Positions 1-9,301 of a DNA stretch of 21,479 bases are shown piece by piece; positions within the stretch are counted from its first letter, which is position 1; every line of letters starts with the position of its first letter. Below the pieces are notes generated by a model that worked only from the letters and a program-made list of their open reading frames with translations, searched no databases and was not told the DNA's origin. The stretch lies in assembly GCA_035544675.1 (NCBI GenBank), contig DATKCA010000106.1, positions 1-21,479 of the forward strand, written 5' to 3'. The position numbers and the translations under genes were made by a program. Source of the DNA: DATKCA01 sp035544675 (GTDB lineage: Bacteria > Acidobacteriota > Thermoanaerobaculia > Gp7-AA8).

Positions 1-807
1 CAGCCACCGCGTCCACGACTCGTCGTGCGCGCGGCGGTTCGCCACGGATGCATCCGGCATCTGGCCCGAGCGCATGTACGCGTGTCCCGCGCCGTCGTAG
101 ATCATCGGCTCGAAGCGCTTGCCGGCGGCGCGCATCAGCTCTTCAGACTTCGGGATCGTTGCGTTGACACGGGCGTCGTCGCCGCCGTAGAAGCCGTGGA
201 CGGGGGCGGTGATGTTCGCGACGCCATCCGCCGTCTGCGGTCCGGTGCCGTAGAACGGAAACGCGGCGGAGAGGTCCTGGCGGTCGTTCGCGACCATCCA
301 GGTCCTTGAGCCGCCCCAGCAGAATCCGGCGACGGAGATCTTGCCGTTTGCGGCGGGGATGCGCTTCGCATATTCGGCGACGGCGCGCAGATCGGCCATC
401 ACCTGATCGGGCGGCAGCTTGCCGATCGCTTCGCGCGCGGCGTCCTGCGTCGGGAAGTCGCTGGCGCGACCGCCGTTCGGCGCCATGCCGGAGAGCATGT
501 CCGGCGCCACGGCGATGTAGCCGTTCTCGGCGAGGCGGTCCGCGACGCCGCGCTCGAAGTCGGTGAGGCCGCGATTCTCATGAATGAGGATGACGGCCGG
601 CGCCTTCGTGGAGCGCTCGGGATACGCGACGTACGTCTGGACGACGCGGTCACCATGGCGCACCTGGACCCACTCGTGGTGACGCGGAGTGGTCTCGAGG
701 CGCTGCGACGATGTTGGGGCGCCGGTGTCCCCACCGGCGGTCGTGGTGGTGGAGGTCGTCGTGCAGGCGGAGGCGAACAGTGCGAGGAGAACGAGCGCGC
801 GCTTCAT
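1..807 (-). CDS. Dienelactone hydrolase family lipoprotein (3' end beyond window)
   Basis: The frame is open without a stop from the ATG at 807 to the first base, giving 269 residues; the C-terminus lies outside the window. The N-terminus MKRALVLLALFASAC is a lipoprotein signal with the acceptor Cys15, followed by a Thr-rich linker. The rest is an alpha/beta-hydrolase of the dienelactone hydrolase type: HENRGL (oxyanion region), the nucleophile elbow GFCWGG with Cys in place of Ser, the acid in GGDDARV and the histidine in GAGHAY. The complete Cys-Asp-His triad suggests an active esterase or lactonase on the periplasmic side of a membrane; the substrate cannot be told. It begins 9 nt after the stop of the SDR gene, so the two are probably one transcript. 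A palindrome at 720-739 codes for part of the linker (about residues 23-30). A TAGAGT hexamer lies 6 nt before the ATG. Confidence 0.85.
   Translation of the reverse strand, partial: MKRALVLLALFASACTTTSTTTTAGGDTGAPTSSQRLETTPRHHEWVQVRHGDRVVQTYVAYPERSTKAPAVILIHENRGLTDFERGVADRLAENGYIAVAPDMLSGMAPNGGRASDFPTQDAAREAIGKLPPDQVMADLRAVAEYAKRIPAANGKISVAGFCWGGSRTWMVANDRQDLSAAFPFYGTGPQTADGVANITAPVHGFYGGDDARVNATIPKSEELMRAAGKRFEPMIYDGAGHAYMRSGQMPDASVANRRAHDESWTRWL
720..739. repeat. Palindrome of the GGTG-N4-CACC family inside a CDS
   Basis: An 8-bp stem (CGCCGGTG pairing with its complement) has the 4-nt loop TCCC. On the minus strand the centre reads GGTGGGGACACC, one base from the GGTGAGGACACC centre of the copies at 3346-3363, 5421-5449 and 17283-17304. 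It codes for the low-complexity linker after the lipidated Cys of the dienelactone hydrolase-like protein. Confidence 0.6.
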
Positions 808-813
808 GCGCGC

Positions 814-819
814 ACTCTA
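814..819 (-). promoter_or_regulatory. -10-like TAGAGT 6 nt before the dienelactone hydrolase start
   Basis: On the minus strand TAGAGT is followed by GCGCGC and then the ATG at 807. It includes the TAG stop codon of the preceding SDR gene. It fits the TANNNT pattern of leaderless starts seen at several genes here, but because the gene sits in an apparent operon the match may be coincidental. Confidence 0.3.
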
Positions 820-1926
820 TGTCTTCTTTTTCCAGGCGGCCAGCACTTCCGCCTCGCGCTCGGGCGTGATCCCGGCGCGCATCTTCGCCTTCCGCTCGGC
901 CGGGCGTGACTCGTGATAGTCGAGCGTGGCGCGCGCGGTGTCGGCAAGCGGTCTGAACGTCAGACCCGCGGCGATCGCCTTTCTGTTGCTGCGGCTGCCG
1001 AAGCCGGCGTAGTCGCCGGCGGGCGGAATCCACACCGGCATGTCCGACCACGGCGCCACCTTCTGCTCGGCGAGGAAGTCCGCCGGGACCCACGTCAGCG
1101 TGACCGGCACCGAGCCGGGGACCACCGCGCGGATGCCGCCGAGCATCTCGCTGATCGAGAGCGGCGCCGCCGGTCCGATGGCGTTGAACGTTCCGAACGC
1201 CTTCTGCTCCACGAGGCGGATCGTCCACTCGCCGAGGTCGCGGGCGTCGATGATCTGGAGAGGATCGGTCGGATGGCCGGGCGCGAGTACTTCACCGCCG
1301 CGCGCGATCCGCACCGGCCAGTAGGTGAAGCGGTCGGTGTTGTCGCCCGGTCCGACGATCAGGCCCGGGCGCACGACCGTGGCGCGGCCGGGGAACGCGC
1401 GCTCGGCCTCCTTCTCCGCCAGCGCTTTGAGTCCGCCGTACGTCTCGCCGTTGACCGTCTCGACAGTGGGATCGGAGAGAACCGCCGTCGCGGCGGTCTC
1501 GTCCATCCTCGGCTTCGAGTGGTCGGCGTAGACGGACAGCGTGGAGATGAACATGTACTGGCCGGCGGAGTCCTTGAGCAGCTGCGCCGCATCGCGGACC
1601 CAGCGCGGCAGCGTCGACGGATTGTCGATGACGGCGTCCCACTCGCGGTTCTTCAGCGCGTCGAGCTTGCCGTTGCGATCACCCTCGAGGTGCTCGACGT
1701 TCGGGAAGAGGCTCGGGTTCGTCTTCCCGCGGTTGAACATCGAGACCTTGTGGCCGCGATCGACGGCGTAGCGGATCTGATGCGGTCCGATGAAGCCGGT
1801 GCCGCCGAGGATCAGGATGCGGAGCGGCCTGGCGGCGGGGGCGGGCTTCTGTGCGTTGAGAGCGCCGCTGGCCATCAGTGTTCCCGCTGCGATGGAGCCG
1901 GTGATGAACGTTCTGCGCGTCGGCAT
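817..1926 (-). CDS. Tat-signal NAD-dependent epimerase/dehydratase (extended SDR)
   Basis: 369 residues. The N-terminus TRRTFITGS followed by a hydrophobic stretch and ALNAQ is a twin-arginine signal (Arg4-Arg5). The mature part is an extended short-chain dehydrogenase: Rossmann motif LGGTGFIG at about 40-47, and the catalytic Y-x3-K in ETYGGLK (Tyr163, Lys167). Members of this superfamily act on nucleotide sugars or other hydroxylated substrates; the reaction here is unknown. Tat export would be consistent with folding around NAD(P) before transport. It is followed after 9 nt by the dienelactone hydrolase-like gene. The upstream 150 bp holds a heptamer-repeat hairpin separating it from the serine hydrolase gene. 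The start is supported by the signal peptide and by TAGCAT 9 nt upstream; no Shine-Dalgarno lies at a usable distance. Confidence 0.85.
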   Translation of the reverse strand: MPTRRTFITGSIAAGTLMASGALNAQKPAPAARPLRILILGGTGFIGPHQIRYAVDRGHKVSMFNRGKTNPSLFPNVEHLEGDRNGKLDALKNREWDAVIDNPSTLPRWVRDAAQLLKDSAGQYMFISTLSVYADHSKPRMDETAATAVLSDPTVETVNGETYGGLKALAEKEAERAFPGRATVVRPGLIVGPGDNTDRFTYWPVRIARGGEVLAPGHPTDPLQIIDARDLGEWTIRLVEQKAFGTFNAIGPAAPLSISEMLGGIRAVVPGSVPVTLTWVPADFLAEQKVAPWSDMPVWIPPAGDYAGFGSRSNRKAIAAGLTFRPLADTARATLDYHESRPAERKAKMRAGITPEREAEVLAAWKKKT

Positions 1927-1935
1927 AGGGGGGCC

Positions 1936-1941
1936 ATGCTA
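1936..1941 (-). promoter_or_regulatory. -10-like TAGCAT upstream of the SDR start
   Basis: On the minus strand TAGCAT is followed by nine bases and the ATG at 1926. With initiation about 7 bp after the hexamer the leader would be only 2-3 nt. No convincing -35 is visible. A GGGAGG further upstream is too far away to serve as ribosome binding site. Confidence 0.35.
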
Positions 1942-1981
1942 TGCGATGCCTCCCTATTGCAACTGTCACGATGCGAGAACA

Positions 1982-2097
1982 GTGGAGCGCCGCTCCGCAA
2001 CCGGCAACCGGCAACCGGAAACCGGAAACCGGAAACCGGTAACGGGTAATTATGTGCGCCACGGTTTCCGGTTACCGGTTACCGGTTGCCGGTTTCC
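1982..2097. repeat. Inverted pair of 7-bp tandem repeat arrays (CCGG[A/C/T]AA type)
   Basis: A small palindrome (GTGGAGCGCCGCTCC, 1982-1996) is followed by seven head-to-tail 7-mers: three CAACCGG, three AAACCGG and one TAACGGG (1998-2046). After 16 bp come five units in the opposite orientation, GGTTTCC or variants (2063-2097). The arms can fold into one long stem. The variable base is always the same position of the unit. The last codons and the TAA stop of the neighbouring serine hydrolase lie in the right array, so the structure sits exactly where that transcript ends and may act as a terminator. Confidence 0.9.
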
Positions 2098-3236
2098 ACA
2101 GCAGCGATGACTTTCGATATGAACTCCTGCAGTGCCTGGCGCTCGATCCACCGCACAACCACCACGAGGTCCGCCGCCGGATCGACGTGGATCGCGTTCG
2201 TGCCGGCGCCGAGGTGGGTGAAGGAGCCGCCGGGGCTCAGGAAGTAGTTCATGAAGCCGTAGTTCTTCTGTACCGGCGTCGGGGTGAGCGACATCCGGAT
2301 CCATTCCTCCGAGATGATCTGCTTCTCGCGCCATCTGCCGCGGTGCAGCGTCAGGAGGCCGAAGCGAGCCTGGTCGTACGCGTTGATGAACATCCCGCCG
2401 CCCCAGTGCGAGCCGCCGCTCACCGATTGCACCGCGGTCCCGTCGAGCAGGACCCACGAGGTGTCGTAGCCATGCCACCGCCATGTCGCCGACGCGCCGA
2501 TGGGATCCATGACGTGCTCGCGAAGGACCTGCGGAAGCGGCCGGCGCCAGACGTTGAGCGCGGCCAGCGCCAGCAGATTCACGCGCGTGTCGTTGTATTC
2601 GTACGCCGACCCCGGGGCCAGTCGCGCACGCGCGCGCTCGACTTCCAGGTCGGGAGCGGGACGGTCGGCCCAGTCGGGTTTTCCCCACAGCGTCCCTTGC
2701 CAGTCGCTGGTCTGGCGGAGCAGGTGATCCCAGGTGATCGACTTCGCGTGCGGCGTCGGGAAGAGATCGACCACGCGCGTCCTGCCTCGGTCCTCCACCA
2801 TCGTCAGCGGCGCCATCGCATCAGCCACCCGGTCGTTGACGGTGCGGATCAGCTTGCGATCGAACGCCAGACCGACCGTGGACGACAGGAAGCTCTTGGC
2901 GACGCTGTACGTCTGATCGACGCGGTTCGGCTCGCCCCATTCCGCGACGATGTAGCCGTTGCGCACGACGATTCCGGTCAAATCGCCGCGCTCACCGAAC
3001 GGCCCGGCCGGATCGCCGAACGGCTCGCGGCCGAATGGACTGGCGTAGTGCGCGCGCTCGAGGTCGCGCGGAGCCTTGCTCTCGTTGGCTTTGGCGAACG
3101 CGATGGCCTCGTCGAGGCGCGCCGCGCTCATCCCGGCCTGCTGCGGCGTCCGCCGTTGCCACTCCCCGGCCGGCGGGAAGTAGTCAGCGGCGAATGCCGC
3201 CGGTGCGATCAGGAGAAGTGTTGCGAGTAACCTCAT
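2079..3236 (-). CDS. Secreted serine hydrolase, beta-lactamase (class C-like) fold
   Basis: 385 residues from the ATG at 3236, chosen because it opens a clean signal peptide (MRLLATLLLIAPAAFA, cleavage near Ala16-Ala17); the frame stays open further upstream but only through repeat DNA. The fold is that of the beta-lactamase/D-aminopeptidase/esterase family: the S-x-x-K motif is SVAK (Ser111, Lys114), YEYND at 212-216 sits where the YxN motif belongs, and HLG at 341-343 is the likely equivalent of KTG. WGGGMFINAYDQARFGLL is typical of the family's serine hydrolases. The substrate is unknown; membership does not imply antibiotic resistance. The C-terminal ETGNR and the stop are encoded by heptamer repeats. 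It lies downstream of the blaI/blaR1-like pair, separated by 138 bp of palindromes, and has its own TATCAT 6 nt before the start. Confidence 0.87.
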   Translation of the reverse strand: MRLLATLLLIAPAAFAADYFPPAGEWQRRTPQQAGMSAARLDEAIAFAKANESKAPRDLERAHYASPFGREPFGDPAGPFGERGDLTGIVVRNGYIVAEWGEPNRVDQTYSVAKSFLSSTVGLAFDRKLIRTVNDRVADAMAPLTMVEDRGRTRVVDLFPTPHAKSITWDHLLRQTSDWQGTLWGKPDWADRPAPDLEVERARARLAPGSAYEYNDTRVNLLALAALNVWRRPLPQVLREHVMDPIGASATWRWHGYDTSWVLLDGTAVQSVSGGSHWGGGMFINAYDQARFGLLTLHRGRWREKQIISEEWIRMSLTPTPVQKNYGFMNYFLSPGGSFTHLGAGTNAIHVDPAADLVVVVRWIERQALQEFISKVIAAVETGNR

Positions 3237-3242
3237 GCCGCG

Positions 3243-3248
3243 ATGATA
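3243..3248 (-). promoter_or_regulatory. -10-like TATCAT 6 nt before the serine hydrolase start
   Basis: On the minus strand TATCAT (5 of 6 matches to TATAAT) is followed by CGCGGC and the ATG at 3236. That distance puts the expected transcription start at the A of the ATG, the classic leaderless arrangement. There is no Shine-Dalgarno sequence. Confidence 0.5.
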
Positions 3249-3250
3249 GT

Positions 3251-3363
3251 GGAGCGCCGCGGACTCCGCGGCACCTTCAGCGGCGGCTCTCGCGCCGCTC
3301 GTCGCCGGAATGGAGCGGCGGTGTCGCCACCGCCGCTCCCCGGACGCGGGTGAGGACACCCGC
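3251..3363. repeat. Cluster of four GC-rich palindromes between blaR1-like and serine hydrolase genes
   Basis: Four consecutive stem-loops fill this gap. The first is GCCGCGG with a 3-nt loop (near 3257-3273). The second is AGCGGCG with a 7-nt loop (near 3279-3299). The third is a perfect 12-bp stem GGAGCGGCGGTG with loop TCGC (3312-3339). The fourth is GCGGGTG with loop AGGA (3346-3363). Ends resembling GGAGC/GCTCC and the GGTG...CACC centre recur elsewhere in the window. No T-tract follows, so they are repeats first; they may still end or stabilise the blaI-blaR1 transcript. Confidence 0.8.
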
Positions 3364-3374
3364 GCGCCACGAGA

Positions 3375-4964
3375 TCACTTCGTGACTTCGATCTCCAGCG
3401 ATCCCTGAACGTCGTTCTCGCCGGTGAACTTCACCTTGCGGCGGATGACGCCGTCGGTGGAAGTCTCCTGCGCCTCGACTTCGATCTTCCGGCGCACTTT
3501 TCCTTCCGCGGCGGCGTCGCGCGCTTTTCTCATGATGCGGATCTCGGTGTTCTCGCCTTCCTTCATCTCGAGGTGGTCGCCTTCGATCACGACGACGCGG
3601 CCACTCGCGCCGTCCGCCCCGGCTATGTGCCGCAGCCGCATCTCGCGGTGACCCTCCGGAACCTTGTCGATGCTGACGACGCTGTCCTGGCCCGGGCGGA
3701 TGGCCAGGTCGAATGAGGCGAGCGTCTCGGCCAGGACGACGTGCGCCGGGACGTCCTTCGCGTCGAGCTTGATCCGGGCCCGGCTCACTTCATCCGTCAG
3801 CGCGCCGTCGGCGAACCTGATGGCGACGCCGGTCGAGATCGAGACGGCGCTCACGATGTCCTCGACGGAGGCGCTGGCGAACTGCGCCGACATGATGCCT
3901 CCGAGCTGCTGCACGAAGGCATGGGATCCGGGGCCGTGGTGAAGCATGAACTTCTTGCGCTCGCCGGCAGTGGCGTCGGTGAGCGTGACGAGGGCGATAG
4001 CCGCGACGGCGACGGCGAACCATGCCGCGCGGCGGGACTCCTTACGGAATGTAGCGATCATCTGAATTCTCCTTTTTGCCTGGTGACGTGTAGTTGCCAT
4101 TCCGACCGCTGCAGGAACCAGCGCGGGCCCACGCAGCTCGTCCAGCAGCCGGATGACGGTCTGGCCGTAGGCGTTGCGCTCGCCGCGATCGAGAGCTTCG
4201 AGCGCGAGGGCATCGCAGGCGAGCTCCCTTTCTTCGGCGACGCGCGTCACGGCGAGCCAGACGAGAGGGTTGAACCAGTGGAGGGCGGCCGCAACGGTCG
4301 TGAGCCAGTTCAGCAGCACGTCGGAGCGGCGGAAATGCGCGAGCTCGTGAAGGAAGATGAATCGGACCTGGTCCGGCGTGAGCGTGTCCTGGAGGATGGC
4401 CGGGAAGAGAAGCGTCGGCCGCCAGACTCCGTGCAGGGACGGCGAGGTCACCGCGCCGGTCACGCGCAGCCGGATCGTCCCGCGGATGCGGAGTTGCTCG
4501 CGACAGGCGTCCAGCAGCGAGTGGAGCGCCGCCATTCCTGGCGGCGTGCTCTGGTCCTGGGCCACGCGCCGGTGCAGTTGGCAGCTCGACACGAACGCGC
4601 GCGCCAGGAGTCCGAGGAATCCGGCCAGCCAGATGGCGACGATGAGGTCGCGGGTGAAGTCTCGTGACTGGAGTGGTTGCTCGAGGGGGACGGCCGCCAG
4701 GAATGACGGCGCTCCACCGACTGGGATCGTGATCACGCGCAGTTCGGCGGGTTTGGCCGCCGGAGGCGCGAGATTGAAGACGCTGAACGGTGCCGCGGGC
4801 GCCACCGGGACGATGAGGCGCAGCATCGCGATCAGCAGCAGCGCGTGCCGCCAGCGCGGCGGAATGCGCTTCCGGAACACCGCCAGAAGCACGATGGTGA
4901 GAAGGAGCAGCGCCGATCCCTTCCACGCCGCGGCGGCCAGCCAGGTGAAGAGCGTGGCGGTCAT
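3375..4964 (-). CDS. BlaR1-like M56 family metallopeptidase with C-terminal STN-like domain
   Basis: 529 residues, overlapping the repressor gene by 4 nt (ATGA) with a good GGAGG just before. Membrane segments lie at about 8-30, 41-57, 106-125 and 312-330. The zinc protease signature is HELAH (206-210) with the third ligand in ERELACD (245-251), as in BlaR1/MecR1. These membrane proteins sense a signal outside and trigger cleavage of a BlaI-type repressor. The external part is not the usual penicillin-binding domain. Residues about 358-435 (ISTGVAIRF, RIKLDAKDVPAHVVLAETL) look like a short secretin/TonB N-terminal (STN) domain, followed by a charged tail rich in Arg, Lys and Glu. The sensed ligand is therefore probably not a beta-lactam; this is inference. 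Residues 141-148 (PPGMAALH) come from a palindromic repeat shared with allB. Confidence 0.88.
   Translation of the reverse strand: MTATLFTWLAAAAWKGSALLLLTIVLLAVFRKRIPPRWRHALLLIAMLRLIVPVAPAAPFSVFNLAPPAAKPAELRVITIPVGGAPSFLAAVPLEQPLQSRDFTRDLIVAIWLAGFLGLLARAFVSSCQLHRRVAQDQSTPPGMAALHSLLDACREQLRIRGTIRLRVTGAVTSPSLHGVWRPTLLFPAILQDTLTPDQVRFIFLHELAHFRRSDVLLNWLTTVAAALHWFNPLVWLAVTRVAEERELACDALALEALDRGERNAYGQTVIRLLDELRGPALVPAAVGMATTRHQAKRRIQMIATFRKESRRAAWFAVAVAAIALVTLTDATAGERKKFMLHHGPGSHAFVQQLGGIMSAQFASASVEDIVSAVSISTGVAIRFADGALTDEVSRARIKLDAKDVPAHVVLAETLASFDLAIRPGQDSVVSIDKVPEGHREMRLRHIAGADGASGRVVVIEGDHLEMKEGENTEIRIMRKARDAAAEGKVRRKIEVEAQETSTDGVIRRKVKFTGENDVQGSLEIEVTK
4521..4552. repeat. Palindrome inside the blaR1-like CDS, shared with allB
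   Basis: GCCGCCATTCCTGGCGGC lies between GTGGAGC and GTGCTC arms. Positions 4526-4546 are identical, 21 of 21 bases, to 20636-20656 in the unrelated gene allB. Both genes read the repeat in the same frame and gain the peptide PPGMAA-x-H. In this protein it falls in the cytoplasmic stretch between membrane segment 3 and the protease domain. Confidence 0.85.
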
Positions 4965-5341
4965 TTCTCCTCCCGCTTCTCGTCGAGGATCCGCCGCAGC
5001 TCGTCGATCTCGTCTTTGCTCAGATTGCTGTTCTTCACGAAGTGGACGAGCATCGGCGTCGTTTCACCGCCGAACACGCGGTCGATGAACGTGGCCGACT
5101 CTTCCCGGATGTAGCGCTGGCGCGGAATGACGGGGGAGTAGAGGTACCGGTTGCCGTCCGGCCGGTACTTGAGCACGCCTTTCTTCACCAGGCGGCTGAG
5201 GAGAGTCTTGACGGTGGTGTCATGCCATTTCATCCGCGCGGCCAGCGTTTCGATGACGTCGTTCGCCGTCCGCGGAGACTGCTCCCAGAGAACGTTCATT
5301 ACTTCCCACTCGGCGTCGGTGATCGGCGGTGTCCTGGTCAT
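4961..5341 (-). CDS. BlaI/MecI family transcriptional repressor
   Basis: 126 residues. ITDAEWEVMNVLWEQSPRT, ANDVIETLA, TTVKTLLSRLVKKGVL and YLYSPVIPRQRY are the winged-helix DNA-binding domain of the BlaI/MecI/CopY family; the C-terminal helices (about 85-126, ending DEIDELRRILDEKREEK) form the dimerisation part. It should bind dyads of the TACA/TGTA type as a dimer and be inactivated by cleavage through the co-encoded M56 protease. The start at 5341 is preferred over an upstream ATG at 5371: AGGAGG sits 6 nt before it, and the longer form would run across the promoter's -10 and an operator. The last four bases overlap the blaR1-like start, so the two are translationally coupled. Confidence 0.93.
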   Translation of the reverse strand: MTRTPPITDAEWEVMNVLWEQSPRTANDVIETLAARMKWHDTTVKTLLSRLVKKGVLKYRPDGNRYLYSPVIPRQRYIREESATFIDRVFGGETTPMLVHFVKNSNLSKDEIDELRRILDEKREEK

Positions 5342-5347
5342 TCCGGC

Positions 5348-5353
5348 CCTCCT
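5348..5353 (-). promoter_or_regulatory. Shine-Dalgarno AGGAGG that decides the BlaI start
   Basis: On the minus strand AGGAGG is followed by six bases (GCCGGA) and the ATG at 5341. It is one of the few perfect ribosome binding sites in the window and contrasts with the apparently leaderless genes around it. Confidence 0.85.
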
Positions 5354-5398
5354 GACTACAACCGTAGTCAATATCGTCTACGAATGTAGTCGTGTCAA
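5354..5398 (-). promoter_or_regulatory. blaI promoter with two BlaI-type operator dyads
   Basis: Reading the minus strand, TTGACA (5398-5393) is separated by exactly 17 bp from GATATT (5375-5370), a strong housekeeping-type promoter. One dyad, CTAC-N4-GTAG extended by CG at both ends (5375-5392), fills the spacer. A second, perfect dyad GACTAC-AACC-GTAGTC (5354-5369), lies just downstream of the -10. Their centres are 22 bp apart, about two helical turns. The ACTACA/TGTAGT halves match the kind of site used by BlaI/MecI repressors, so the pair very probably mediates autorepression. Confidence 0.8.
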
Positions 5399-5420
5399 GG
5401 TTTCGGTGGTCGGGGAGAAT

Positions 5421-5449
5421 GGAGCCGCCGGTGAGGACACCGGCGCTCC
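5421..5449. repeat. Palindrome with GGTGAGGACACC centre upstream of xdhA
   Basis: A 12-bp stem (GGAGC plus GCCGGTG on the left arm, with a one-base bulge) closes on the loop AGGA. The centre GGTGAGGACACC is identical to the copy at 17287-17298. It lies between the divergent blaI promoter and the putative xdhA -10. Confidence 0.75.
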
Positions 5450-5455
5450 ATCTAA

Positions 5456-5461
5456 TAGAAT
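5456..5461 (+). promoter_or_regulatory. -10-like TAGAAT upstream of xdhA
   Basis: TAGAAT matches TATAAT at 5 of 6 positions and ends 10 nt before the GTG at 5472, implying a leader of about 3-4 nt. The expected -35 position falls in the palindrome and shows no match, so activator dependence is possible. Confidence 0.4.
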
Positions 5462-5471
5462 CACCGGCACA

Positions 5472-6880
5472 GTGCGCGACCACATCCTCTTCTATCTCAA
5501 CGGCGTGGCGCAGAGGGTGGAAGGCGACGGCGCCTTCCAGAGCGTTTCGCGATTCCTCCGCTACGACCAGCGGGCCACCGGGACGAAGATCGTCTGCGAA
5601 GAAGGGGACTGCGGCGCCTGCACCGTGCTGATCGGCCGCCGCGAGGGCGGCCGCCTGGTCTACCGGCCGATCAACTCCTGCATCCAGTTCATGTTCCAGA
5701 TGGACTGCGCGCACGTCGTGTCGGTCGAAGGGCTCTCGCGGGCGGGGCTGACACCGCTGCAGGACGCGATGGTGCGCTGCCACGGCGCACAGTGCGGTTA
5801 CTGCACCCCCGGGTTCATCATGGCCATGGCCGCGTTGTATGAAGGGGCTCAGGGCTCGGGGCTCGGGGCTCAGGACGTTCGGGCCGGACTGACCGGAAAT
5901 CTGTGTCGCTGCACCGGCTACGAGCCGATCATCAAGGCGGCGCTCGAGGTCTCCAACCAGCCTTCCATCGACTCGTTGTATCCCCCTTCCGAGATGCTGC
6001 ATGCGTTCGAGAGTGCCGAGGGGGATGCGGTGCGCATCGGCACGTTCTTCAAGCCGGTCGATCTCGAGGGAGCCATCCGCTTCAAGGCCGAACATCCGAA
6101 GTGCGTCATCGTTCAGGGGGCGACCGACTTCGGGGTCTGGTGCAACAAGCGCGGGTTCAAGGCGGAGGCAATTCTCAGCCTGAGCGGCGTGCCGGGGCTC
6201 GACGACCTCCGCGCGGGCGACGGCCGTCTCGTCGTGGGCGGCCGCGTCTCGCTGGCGCGGCTGGAGGAGTTCGTCGCGGACAAGCTCCCGCAGCGGGCGG
6301 AGGTGCTCGACCGGTTCGGCTCGCCGCAGATCAAGAATGCGGGGACGCTGGCCGGCAACATCGCCAACGCCTCGCCGATCGCCGACTCGCTCCCGTTCCT
6401 CTACGTCTCCGGCGCTTCGCTGGAGCTGACCGGCCTGGCCGGCAGGCGCGAGGTCCCCATCGAGTCGTTCTATCGCGGCTACAAGACTCTCGACCTCGCG
6501 GCCGACGAGATCATCACCCGGATCTTCATTCCGCTCCCGGCGAAGGGCGACACGCTCCGGCTCTACAAAGTGTCGAAGCGCAGCCACCTCGACATCTCCT
6601 CGTTCACCGCGGCGATGCTGATGCGCCGCAGCGGCGATCGCATCGAGCGGATCCGCATCGCCTACGGCGGAGTGGGCCCGCTGGTGCTGCGACTGCCGCG
6701 CACCGAGTCGTTCCTGGCCGGCAAGCCGTTCTCGATGTCGACGCTCGAAGACGCCGGTCCGATCGCGCGCGAGGAGATCACGCCGATCAGCGACGTGCGC
6801 GGCTCTCGCGACTTCCGCCTGCAGCTCGCCGACAACGTCCTGCGCCGCTTCTACCACGAGGTGGCCGGAGCGGCAGGCTG

Positions 6881-6881
<1 letters not shown>
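5472..6881 (+). CDS. xdhA: Xanthine dehydrogenase iron-sulfur/FAD subunit XdhA
   Basis: 469 residues from a GTG start; the frame is open upstream but only through intergenic repeats. It passes electrons from the molybdenum site to NAD+. The first [2Fe-2S] cluster is in CEEGDCGACTV and NSC (Cys42, 47, 50, 70). The second is in CGYC and LCRC (Cys108, 111, 145, 147). The FAD domain (about 190-465) shows VIVQGATDFGVW and SPQIKNAGTLAGNIANASPIAD. The length and FeS-FAD order match the two-subunit bacterial enzyme of Rhodobacter capsulatus. A 28-bp heptamer array codes for part of the loop QGSGLGAQ (127-134) between the two halves of the second cluster site. The stop overlaps the xdhB start (TGATG), so the pair is translationally coupled in a xdhAB-puuD-aldolase operon. 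Confidence 0.96.
5848..5875 (+). repeat. Four-unit 7-bp tandem repeat inside xdhA
   Basis: Four contiguous units follow the pattern CTC[A/G]GG[G/A]: CTCAGGG, CTCGGGG, CTCGGGG, CTCAGGA. They code for the loop between the CGYCTPGF and LTGNLCRCTGY motifs, where length variation is tolerated in this family, so the reading frame and both metal motifs stay intact. The unit differs in sequence from the arrays at 1998-2097 and 9265-9299 but has the same 7-bp period. Confidence 0.85.
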
Positions 6882-9205
<2,324 letters not shown>

Positions 9206-9264
9206 CTCTGTGGTTTGACATCAACCACAGAGTCACAGAGATCACAAAGTTGCGCAGAGGCTCC

Positions 9265-9299
9265 CTAAGGACTAAGGACTAAGGACTAAAACGACTAAA
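9265..9299 (+). repeat. 7-bp tandem repeat CTAAGGA ending just before puuD
   Basis: Three exact units CTAAGGA (9265-9285) are followed by decayed ones (CTAAAAC, GACTAAAC). The array starts inside the right arm of the 48-bp inverted repeat and ends 2 nt before the puuD start codon. It leaves no Shine-Dalgarno in place. Confidence 0.85.
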
Positions 9300-9301
9300 C
9301 A

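Noticed and set aside
1998..2097. CRISPR-like array
   Set aside because: Units are 7 bp, contiguous, without spacers, and in two opposed blocks.
2079..5341. Beta-lactam resistance operon (blaI-blaR1-bla)
   Set aside because: The order resembles one, but the protease lacks a penicillin-binding sensor, the hydrolase is of the general serine-hydrolase type, and it has its own promoter-like site.
5345..5371. BlaI start at 5371
   Set aside because: The extra residues would be coded by operator and -10 DNA, while AGGAGG is ideally placed for 5341.
5220..6857. 545-codon open frame on the minus strand opposite xdhA
   Set aside because: Its translation is an Arg/Asp/Val-rich shadow with no motif, and xdhA on the plus strand has all cofactor ligands.
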